A DNA stretch of 6,428 nucleotides from Planctomycetales bacterium. GTDB lineage: Bacteria; Planctomycetota; Planctomycetia; Pirellulales; UBA7805. The position numbers and the translations under genes are program-made. The notes beneath the pieces are model-generated. The model saw nothing but the letters and a program-made list of their open reading frames with translations, was not told the DNA's origin and did no database searches. Shown piece after piece: positions 1-4,896 of this stretch (the stretch's first letter is position 1; each line of letters starts with the position of its first letter). The DNA is taken from NCBI GenBank assembly GCA_011772275.1, contig WVZU01000288.1, positions 1-6,428 of the forward strand, given 5' to 3'.

Positions 1-60
1 TTGAGCGACGTGGGGTTGAGCGACGTGGGGTGGGGCGAAGTGGGGTGGGGCGAGGTGGGA
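1..60 (+). repeat. 15-bp G-rich tandem repeat, four copies
   Basis: Four contiguous 15-bp units fill 1-15, 16-30, 31-45 and 46-60. Units 1 and 2 are identical (TTGAGCGACGTGGGG). Units 3 and 4 are diverged copies (TGGGGCGAAGTGGGG and TGGGGCGAGGTGGGA). The array starts at or before the window edge, so its true length is unknown. G-runs at 27-30, 32-35, 42-45 and 47-50, separated by 1, 6 and 1 bases, match the G3+N1-7 quadruplex pattern. The last unit carries GAGG (52-55), the likely ribosome binding site of the gene starting at 66, so the array ends in a translation start region. Because the unit is a multiple of three, two frames stay open through it, either as an N-terminal extension of the downstream gene or as the tail of an upstream gene. 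There are no spacers, so it is not a CRISPR array. Confidence 0.9.
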
Positions 61-65
61 AAGCG

Positions 66-440
66 ATGGCCATCGAGACGCGATGTACCGGTTGCGGCGT
101 GATTGTGACGATCGCCGATCAGCATGCCGGCCGACATGCCCGCTGTCCGCAGTGCCATACCCAATATATGGTTCCTCCCACCAGCGATCTGGCGGCGCTG
201 GAGGCCGTGTGCCACTTCTGCGGCGAGCTCCTGCCGCAAACTGGCGTCGCCCCAGAGGCCGAGGAGTTCAAGACGTGCGACGCCTGCCGGCAGAGCATCG
301 AGGAAAATCAGGAGGAAATCGAGAACCAGCAGTTCACTTCCCAGGAAAGTTGGCAAATGCTGCTGCGATGCGGCGGGTTTCTCCTGGGGATCGGCGCCCT
401 CTACGCGCTGTTGCGGATGTTCCTCCGCGTGGGGGGCTGA
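66..440 (+). CDS. Small double zinc-ribbon protein with C-terminal membrane anchor
   Basis: This encodes a 124-residue protein of unknown role. The first zinc ribbon has Cys pairs C7-x2-C10 and C27-x2-C30, in the layout of the short MJ0042-like ribbons common in planctomycete proteins, with a Val-Pro after the second pair. A second, less typical ribbon follows (C49-x2-C52 and C71-x2-C74). Residues 76-95 are polar and rich in Glu and Gln, probably a helical linker. Residues 99-120 are hydrophobic and end two residues before the C-terminal Gly-Gly, which suggests a tail-anchored inner-membrane protein with its ribbons in the cytoplasm. There is no signal peptide. The ATG at 66 is chosen because GAGG at 52-55 lies 10 bases upstream and related proteins begin just before the first Cys pair. 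A GTG at 30 in the same frame would add 12 low-complexity residues encoded by the tandem repeat. Zinc binding is inferred from the cysteines. The gene converges on the kinase gene. Confidence 0.8.
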   Translation: MAIETRCTGCGVIVTIADQHAGRHARCPQCHTQYMVPPTSDLAALEAVCHFCGELLPQTGVAPEAEEFKTCDACRQSIEENQEEIENQQFTSQESWQMLLRCGGFLLGIGALYALLRMFLRVGG

Positions 441-791
441 TGATCCGCCTCCCGCGGCCGGGGATGGACCGCCAGCGGCCAGGGCCCTGCACGGCCTGCG
501 ATCGACGCTCAGCCGTAACCGCCACCGCCTCGAAGGGCAGGGGGTCTGGCAAGCGTCTGCCAAGCGGTTGGCCTCCAGGCGGCCAGCCAGGCCCACGTGA
601 CCTGATTCAAGAAAGTAGAAACCGGAAGAAGACCGCGTAAAAAATCGACCAGGTGGCGTGTACGGGAACCCTCAGCCCGAAAATTTTTTTCCACGCCAGC
701 CCATCGGACGGTTTCCCGCGGCGTTAGCCAAACAGGTTGTCACTTTTTTTGGTCAGCGGGTCCCCCGCAGTCGGCTGGTCAGCGATGCGGG
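441..791. other. Convergent intergenic region without a credible gene
   Basis: This gap lies between the 3' ends of the zinc-ribbon gene (+) and the kinase gene (-). Open frames crossing it have arginine- and proline-rich translations with no family resemblance and look like GC-rich shadows. Structures visible: a 9-bp stem with two G-T pairs overlapping the zinc-ribbon stop codon (428-436 with 448-456); a weak stem followed by seven T (663-690, listed separately); and a 5-bp stem GCGGG/CCCGC at 756-768, some 24 bases past the kinase stop, with no T-run on the kinase strand. I see no clear kinase terminator and nothing else assignable. Confidence 0.6.
663..690 (+). terminator. Weak candidate intrinsic terminator
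   Basis: CGGG (663-666) can pair with CCCG (676-679) across a 9-base loop, followed by AAAA and seven T (684-690). The T-run is good but the stem is only 4 bp, and it lies about 220 bases past the zinc-ribbon stop. It could end + strand transcripts before they run antisense into the kinase gene. It may equally be chance. Confidence 0.25.
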
Positions 792-2636
792 TCAGGGAGC
801 CTGTTCGGCTGCCGTGCTTTTCAGGTCGTCCAGCTGCCGTTGCGCTTCGTCGATGACGGGGGCGGCCCAGGGTCGATCACTGTACATGTCCATGATCGCT
901 TCGCAAATGCCGCGAGCCTGGTCTGGGTGGCTGGCCGCGATCGCGTTGGCATGGTCCAACCGCTGGCGGATCCAGGCCAACTGGCTGGCGGCCCGTTGCT
1001 GGATTTTGTCTCGGATCCGCGGCAGTTGTTCGCGGGCGGCTTCGACAAACACGCGGATGTCTTCCTGGCGAGCGACCTGGTAGAGGTGGATCAGCGCCTG
1101 GAGGCGAGCTGCGGCCAGGTCGGGGTCGATTTCGGCCAGTTCGATGGCGGCCAGGTATTCGGCGGCGATGGGCGAGTCCGGGTATTGTCGCTGCAGGTTG
1201 CGGGCGCGGATCCGGGCAGTCCGGGCCAGGCGCAGCATGTCGATACGATCTTGATATTTTTCGATTTCCGCTGCGCGGGGGTGGTCGGGATAGTGTTTCA
1301 GAAAGTTGGCCACCTCGTCCGCCGCGGCCAGCAGCGCCCGGTCGTCCTCCTCGGCGGCGGCCACGATCTGTTGGTACAGCGACTGTGGGGTGGGCGGTTG
1401 CATGAACCAGTAGGCCAGCAGGGCGGTGGCCAGCAAGCCGGCGATCAGCAGCCAGGTGGGTCCGGCGACGAGTGGGTTGGGGCTGTGCTGCCGCATTTCG
1501 GCAGCCCGGCGTTCTTCTTCCATCGTCGTGAATGTGGTCTGGTGCTGCAGTACGTCGCTTGTCAGCTCAGGGGCGTGTTCTTGTGTTTGGTCCAATTTTT
1601 TCGGCAGCACCACTGCGGCCGGTTCGGGTTCTTGCACGCTGGTGGGAGCCGGCTCGTCAGCCGCCGCATCGGCATCGATCGTCATACCCAGCGGCGCGGC
1701 ATCGGCCGCCGGTTGCCCACCCTCGGGGTGCTGGTCGGTCTTCAGCGTAAACGAGCCTTGGTCGGCTTGATCGGTCGAGTTCATGTGGGGGTCGGATTTT
1801 GTTTTCTCCTCCCGCAGCGAGAGGGCCCGTTCCATAGCTTCCAGCCGCCGCGCGACCATCAGGGCGTTGGGAAAGCGATCTCGCGGGTCTTTCTCTAAAA
1901 GCTGGCTGATGATCTGTTCCAGTTCTTCGGGCGCATCCGGCGCGTAGCGGCGGACCGGTTCCGGTTGCGAGTAGCGTTGCATCTGCAGCATTTCCAGCAT
2001 CGATTTGCTGCGAAAAGGTGGCCGTCCGGCCAGGAGGGCGTAGAGAACGCCTCCCAGGCTGTACAGGTCACAGTGATGTGTCACCCGCCGTCCGTCTGCC
2101 TGTTCCGGCGCCATGTATTCGGCCGTTCCCAGCACGCCCCCTTCGCTGGTCAACCCCGTGTTGCCGAAGAGGCGCGCGATACCGAAATCGGTCAGTTTGA
2201 CCACCTCGTCCTTGGACCACAGCAGGTTCGCCGGTTTGATATCGCGATGAATAATGCCGTGATCGTGAGCCAGCTTCAGGGCCCGGCAGACGCCAATACC
2301 GATATCCGCGACTTCCCGCCAATCGAATCGCCGACCTTGTCGCAGTTCGTCCTCCAGACTGCAACCATCCACCAGTTCCATGGCGTAATAGACATAGTGA
2401 TCTTCTTGGCCGTAACCGTAGAGGCGGACGATGTGGGGATGTTTCAGCTGTTTCAGCGAATCGATTTCGGCTTCAAACCGTTCGCGAAAACCTTCGTTGG
2501 CGGCCAGCTGCGGAGCCAGCACTTTGATGGCTGCCGGCTGGCCGGAAGCGGTTTCCACCGCGGCGTAGACGGTGCCCATGCCGCCTTGGCCCAGGCATGC
2601 GCCAATTTTGTACGGCCCCAACTGTTGGACATCCAT
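792..2636 (-). CDS. PknB-like membrane Ser/Thr protein kinase
   Basis: This encodes a 614-residue transmembrane Ser/Thr kinase. All main kinase motifs are present: Gly-rich loop GQGGMGTVY (16-24), ATP-binding K38, helix-C E57, catalytic loop HRDIKPAN (130-137, D132 catalytic, RD type), DFG (150-152) and APE (176-178). The activation loop carries T163, S164 and T171 as likely autophosphorylation sites. After the domain (about 8-270) comes an acidic, Pro/Ala-rich linker (about 275-390), one membrane helix (about 395-412) and a roughly 200-residue helical C-terminal region, presumably outside the cytoplasm. That region has two YPD-type repeats (near 449 and 485) suggestive of TPR-like packing, and no PASTA repeats. 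The ATG at 2636 is chosen because AGGA lies 8 bases upstream on the same strand and the kinase domain starts at once; the frame stays open upstream to 2744 without support. The gene is divergent from the MmgE/PrpD gene. Its substrates cannot be deduced. Function as a kinase is near certain. Confidence 0.95.
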   Translation of the reverse strand: MDVQQLGPYKIGACLGQGGMGTVYAAVETASGQPAAIKVLAPQLAANEGFRERFEAEIDSLKQLKHPHIVRLYGYGQEDHYVYYAMELVDGCSLEDELRQGRRFDWREVADIGIGVCRALKLAHDHGIIHRDIKPANLLWSKDEVVKLTDFGIARLFGNTGLTSEGGVLGTAEYMAPEQADGRRVTHHCDLYSLGGVLYALLAGRPPFRSKSMLEMLQMQRYSQPEPVRRYAPDAPEELEQIISQLLEKDPRDRFPNALMVARRLEAMERALSLREEKTKSDPHMNSTDQADQGSFTLKTDQHPEGGQPAADAAPLGMTIDADAAADEPAPTSVQEPEPAAVVLPKKLDQTQEHAPELTSDVLQHQTTFTTMEEERRAAEMRQHSPNPLVAGPTWLLIAGLLATALLAYWFMQPPTPQSLYQQIVAAAEEDDRALLAAADEVANFLKHYPDHPRAAEIEKYQDRIDMLRLARTARIRARNLQRQYPDSPIAAEYLAAIELAEIDPDLAAARLQALIHLYQVARQEDIRVFVEAAREQLPRIRDKIQQRAASQLAWIRQRLDHANAIAASHPDQARGICEAIMDMYSDRPWAAPVIDEAQRQLDDLKSTAAEQAP

Positions 2637-2644
2637 AAATCTGA

Positions 2645-2648
2645 TCCT
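2645..2648 (-). promoter_or_regulatory. Ribosome binding site fixing the kinase start
   Basis: On the minus strand AGGA is followed by 8 bases and then the ATG at 2636. The alternative in-frame ATG at 2660 and the GTG/ATG codons further upstream have no comparable purine motif. Confidence 0.7.
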
Positions 2649-2689
2649 AGCAGTTGCCATGGATTCATGCCACTTATCGTCCCAAAGGG

Positions 2690-2730
2690 GCGTGGGCATC
2701 AGCAACCGCTGAGCGAAGAATAGCCCACGC
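2690..2730. repeat. 8-bp inverted repeat around the kinase -10 box
   Basis: GCGTGGGC (2690-2697) and GCCCACGC (2723-2730) are perfect complements separated by 25 bases. A small nested stem, CAGC-AACC-GCTG, lies inside. The right arm falls in the spacer of the candidate kinase promoter and the left arm lies downstream of its expected start site. It could be an operator, or a hairpin in the 5' part of the kinase transcript. Confidence 0.5.
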
Positions 2731-2744
2731 AAGGATGGCGGCAA
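2717..2744 (-). promoter_or_regulatory. Candidate promoter of the kinase gene
   Basis: Read on the minus strand, TTGCCG (2744-2739), a 16-base spacer and TATTCT (2722-2717) give four of six matches to each sigma-70-type hexamer. Transcription would start near 2710, leaving a leader of about 75 bases before the ATG at 2636. Planctomycete promoters are poorly defined by consensus, so this is only plausible. Confidence 0.4.
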
Positions 2745-2773
2745 GGGTTTTCGTTGCGAACGTATTTTTCACA

Positions 2774-2807
2774 GCGGCGACGATTCTCCCGAGAGAACTT
2801 GGGCCGC
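2774..2807. repeat. 34-bp imperfect palindrome
   Basis: GCGGC (2774-2778) pairs with GCCGC (2803-2807), and TTCTC (2784-2788) pairs with GAGAA (2793-2797) around the loop CCGA. A symmetric 5/5-base internal loop separates the two stems. No T-run follows on either strand, so it is not an intrinsic terminator. It sits 30-60 bp upstream of the candidate kinase -35 box and could bind a dimeric regulator. Confidence 0.5.
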
Positions 2808-2900
2808 AGGTGCGGGTCGGATCCCCGTTCCGCCGTCTCCCCGAACTTCTACACCGGGTGTTCGTCATGGGGCCCCTCCGATCGGACGCGTCTTCCCGGC

Positions 2901-2936
2901 GGGGCTCGGGGCCACGGGGACGCGGGTGGGGACGGG
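2901..2936 (+). other. Six-run G-quadruplex-type motif
   Basis: G-runs lie at 2901-2904, 2908-2911, 2916-2919, 2924-2926, 2928-2931 and 2934-2936, with linkers of 3, 4, 4, 1 and 2 bases. This exceeds the usual G3+N1-7 pattern of four runs. It is on the + strand, upstream of the MmgE/PrpD gene. Folding is inferred, not shown. Confidence 0.6.
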
Positions 2937-3045
2937 ATGCGCGTCCGGTTGCCCGCGCTGGCCAGCCGGGGATCGTAATCTCCAGGGCGTTTGCCCTGCC
3001 GTGGACGGTGGTTGCCGCAGCGGCCTTTGCGAATCGCCTGGTGGA

Positions 3046-3086
3046 GAAGACGCGGGGAAGACGTGGGGAAGACGTGGGGAAGACAG
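3046..3086 (+). repeat. 11-bp tandem repeat next to a -10-like box
   Basis: There are three full 11-bp units (3046-3056 GAAGACGCGGG; 3057-3067 and 3068-3078 GAAGACGTGGG), followed by a partial fourth (GAAGACAG, 3079-3086). The unit is about one helical turn long, so any bound protein would see the copies on the same face of the DNA. The core GACGTGGGG also occurs in the array at 1-60. Eleven is not a multiple of three, so the repeat shifts frame at each copy and is unlikely to be coding. TATACT follows directly at 3089. Confidence 0.85.
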
Positions 3087-3088
3087 AG

Positions 3089-3094
3089 TATACT
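3089..3094 (+). promoter_or_regulatory. Candidate -10 box for the MmgE/PrpD gene
   Basis: TATACT matches five of six bases of the sigma-70-type -10 box. Transcription from it would start near 3101, with a leader of about 110 bases. No recognisable -35 hexamer is present; the -35 position falls inside the 11-bp tandem repeat, which may instead bind an activator. Confidence 0.4.
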
Positions 3095-3197
3095 GAGCTC
3101 GGTTGGCTGTGCGGCCCCCTCTGCAAAGATCGGTAGCGACCTCAATGGGTCGTGGCGATTGGCCGAGCGGGGATTGGTGATCAGGGATTTTTTGGCC

Positions 3198-3202
3198 AGG
3201 GG
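3198..3202 (+). promoter_or_regulatory. Ribosome binding site supporting a GTG start at 3211
   Basis: AGGGG ends 8 bases before the GTG at 3211, but only 2 and 5 bases before the TTG codons at 3205 and 3208, so GTG is the best-spaced start. GGCCA (3194-3198) can pair with TGGCC (3160-3164), which would partly cover the site. That pairing is only 5 bp. Confidence 0.6.
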
Positions 3203-3210
3203 TTTTGTTG

Positions 3211-4731
3211 GTGCCTGCATACGTTACCTTGCCCCGCGATACGAACCAGGCCTTGGGTATTGGTCGCTATGCAGTCCAGATGTTGGCCGGGGACTTCGAT
3301 CTGCCGGGCGAACAGGTCGTGGCGCGTCTGGAACAGTTTCATCTGGACAGCGTGGCCTGTGCCGTGTCGGCAATTGCCTGTCGGACCAATGCGCCCTGGG
3401 TGCTGCGCAACGAGGCCTTGCAGTACCCGCATGTTGCGGCCGGTGGCGGCCGGGCGACTTGTTTTGGTTCGTCCACCGGGGTGGCGCCGGAGAAGGCCGT
3501 GGTGGCCAATTGCTCGGCCGTGCGTGAATGGGACGCCAACGGCACGAACTTCGGATACAACCCCCTCCGGGGTGACACGGCTGGTGAATTCGGGCACAAC
3601 GATTTTTATCCCGTAGCGATCGCCGCAGCTCAGCTGGCCAGGCTGGACGGGCGGCAGGCGCTGTTGGGCATGTTGGTGATTGACGAACTGCGTGGGCGGC
3701 TGGCGGAAGTCTTCAGCCTGAAGGATCACAAGATCGACCATGTCTTGCACGGCGCGATTGCCAGTGCGGCGGCCTATGGCGCCATGTTGGGCGGGACGCC
3801 GGCACAGATCGAATCGGCGTTGGGCCTGCTGGTGGCGCATTACATTCCTTTTCGAGCGATCCGGGGCGGGCGGCAGTTGTCCGATTCCAAGGGCGCGGCC
3901 GCGGCGCTGGCCGCCGAACTGGCAGTGCTCAGCGTCCGCCGAGCCATGAACGGTTTGCGGGGACCGGCGGATGTTTTTCGCAACCCGCAGGCCGTCTTCT
4001 GCCTGTTCCAGCCACCCGGTCGGGATGACTGCAGTCCGTTTGACCTGACCCTGGCCACCGGCGGTGACGACTTTGCCGTGATGGGGATGCACTTCAAGCT
4101 GGGACTGTACGAACACCAGTCGGCCGGTGCCATCGACGCGCTACTGCAGTTGTTGACCGACCATCCCCGGCTGCTTGAGGATCCCGATCAGATCGAACGG
4201 ATGGTCGTCAAGATTTACCAACCGGCCTTCGGTATTATCTGCGATCCGGCCAAACGCGATCCGCGCACTCGTCAAAGCGCCGACCATTCCATGGTCTACA
4301 TCCTGGCCACGCTGCTGCGGAAAGCGATCCAGCAGAGGACATCAGGCTGGAAAGAGCTGATGTTGATGCCTTCGGATTACGATTCCTTGGCCCTGACGGA
4401 CGGCCTCACGCGGAAGCTGATGGAGATCATCCAGGTCGAACACGGCGGGCCGGACTACGACGAAAAATATCCCGACGGGATTCCAACCAGCGTGAAAATT
4501 ATCTGCCGCCAAGGGGACCCGCTTGCCAGCAGCCTGGTGATGTACCCCCCGGGACATGCCCGCAACGCGACCGCCGACCTGGAGGATCTGCTGACCTACA
4601 AGTTCCACGCACTGGCCAGGCTGGGCACCGACGACGTCGGCGGCTTGCGGGAACGATTTGAGCGTCTTTCTGAGAAAACAGTCGCTCAGATTGCACAGAT
4701 CAACAGCTTCCCGATCCGAGGAGTCGCTTGA
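3211..4731 (+). CDS. MmgE/PrpD family protein
   Basis: This encodes a 506-residue cytoplasmic enzyme of the family that includes 2-methylcitrate dehydratase (PrpD), cis-aconitate decarboxylase and iminodisuccinate epimerase. Length suits PrpD, about 480 residues in E. coli. Landmarks of the helical domain are WDANGT (107-112, matching the DFNDT region), GHND (128-131), DHVL (176-179, aligning with DHVL of PrpD) and SDSKGAA (224-230). In the smaller domain are YEHQ (300-303, near FHSQ of PrpD), DHSMVYILA (358-366) and YPPGHA (445-450). The first Asp, the Thr, both His and the Lys of the usual active site appear present. The second Asp of DxxDT is Gly here, and the gap from that Thr to the following His is longer than in PrpD. 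No methylcitrate-cycle gene (prpB, prpC, acnD) is adjacent, so the substrate is unknown. The start is GTG; the TTG codons at 3205 and 3208 fit the ribosome binding site less well. Family call is firm, reaction open. Confidence 0.9.
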   Translation: MPAYVTLPRDTNQALGIGRYAVQMLAGDFDLPGEQVVARLEQFHLDSVACAVSAIACRTNAPWVLRNEALQYPHVAAGGGRATCFGSSTGVAPEKAVVANCSAVREWDANGTNFGYNPLRGDTAGEFGHNDFYPVAIAAAQLARLDGRQALLGMLVIDELRGRLAEVFSLKDHKIDHVLHGAIASAAAYGAMLGGTPAQIESALGLLVAHYIPFRAIRGGRQLSDSKGAAAALAAELAVLSVRRAMNGLRGPADVFRNPQAVFCLFQPPGRDDCSPFDLTLATGGDDFAVMGMHFKLGLYEHQSAGAIDALLQLLTDHPRLLEDPDQIERMVVKIYQPAFGIICDPAKRDPRTRQSADHSMVYILATLLRKAIQQRTSGWKELMLMPSDYDSLALTDGLTRKLMEIIQVEHGGPDYDEKYPDGIPTSVKIICRQGDPLASSLVMYPPGHARNATADLEDLLTYKFHALARLGTDDVGGLRERFERLSEKTVAQIAQINSFPIRGVA

Positions 4732-4896
4732 ACGGTCCGGAGCCGGGCCGGGAAGGGGAAAGAGGGGAGGGGGGAACGCCGGCGGTGCCGGTTGGCAAGC
4801 CGTCAGCAGCAGGGACGCGGGGGTGGTGGAAACTGGGAGGCTTGCCACAATAGATTTGCCGTCGCGGATTTCCCTGCCCCCAAGATCGTTGGCAAC
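4732..4896 (+). other. Purine-rich gap upstream of truB
   Basis: This 165-bp gap starts with a G-run tract (4745-4774, listed separately). Further on, CACAAT (4846-4851) and TAGATT (4851-4856) are possible -10 boxes, neither with a convincing -35 partner. I see no clear Shine-Dalgarno motif in the 20 bases before the truB ATG. The gap is large enough for truB to have its own promoter. Confidence 0.5.
4745..4774 (+). other. Five-run G-quadruplex-type motif
   Basis: G-runs at 4745-4747, 4750-4752, 4755-4758, 4764-4767 and 4769-4774 have linkers of 2, 2, 5 and 1 bases, starting 14 bases past the MmgE/PrpD stop. On the sense strand it would be carried in any read-through transcript into truB. 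Folding is inferred. Confidence 0.6.

Larger units (their letters stand above)
2637..3210. other. Divergent regulatory gap between kinase and MmgE/PrpD genes
   Basis: This 574-bp gap lies between divergent genes. Frames crossing it give Arg/Pro/Ser-rich products without recognisable domains, so I call no gene. It contains, in order, a candidate kinase promoter within an 8-bp inverted repeat, a 34-bp imperfect palindrome, an 11-bp palindrome ACACCGGGTGT (2851-2861), a cluster of six G-runs, a 7-bp stem GGACGCG/CGCGTCC (2918-2924 with 2940-2946), an 11-bp tandem repeat, a TATACT box and the leader of the MmgE/PrpD gene. The GC-rich part (2808-3045) could encode a structured RNA, but I recognise no tRNA, RNase P, tmRNA or SRP RNA motifs in it. 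Confidence 0.65.

Noticed and set aside
1..60. CRISPR array
   Set aside because: Repeats are contiguous 15-bp units with no unique spacers, and no cas gene is present. The same holds for the 11-bp array at 3046-3086.
840..1898. A 352-codon + strand frame opposite the kinase gene
   Set aside because: It is antisense to a kinase gene with all catalytic motifs, and its translation is Gly/Val/Arg-rich without domains: a typical shadow in high-GC coding DNA.
2808..3045. Possible structured RNA gene in the GC-rich part of the divergent gap
   Set aside because: Several stems can be drawn, but stems are easy to find at this GC content and no conserved motif of a known RNA family is present. A covariance search (Infernal against Rfam) would decide.
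2674..3220. Minus-strand frames in the divergent gap with Arg/Pro/Ser-rich products
   Set aside because: Composition is that of non-coding GC-rich DNA, there is no ribosome binding site, and they cross tandem repeats and palindromes.
3181..4116. A 311-codon minus-strand frame opposite the MmgE/PrpD gene
   Set aside because: The + strand frame has clear family motifs over its full length; the opposite frame has none.
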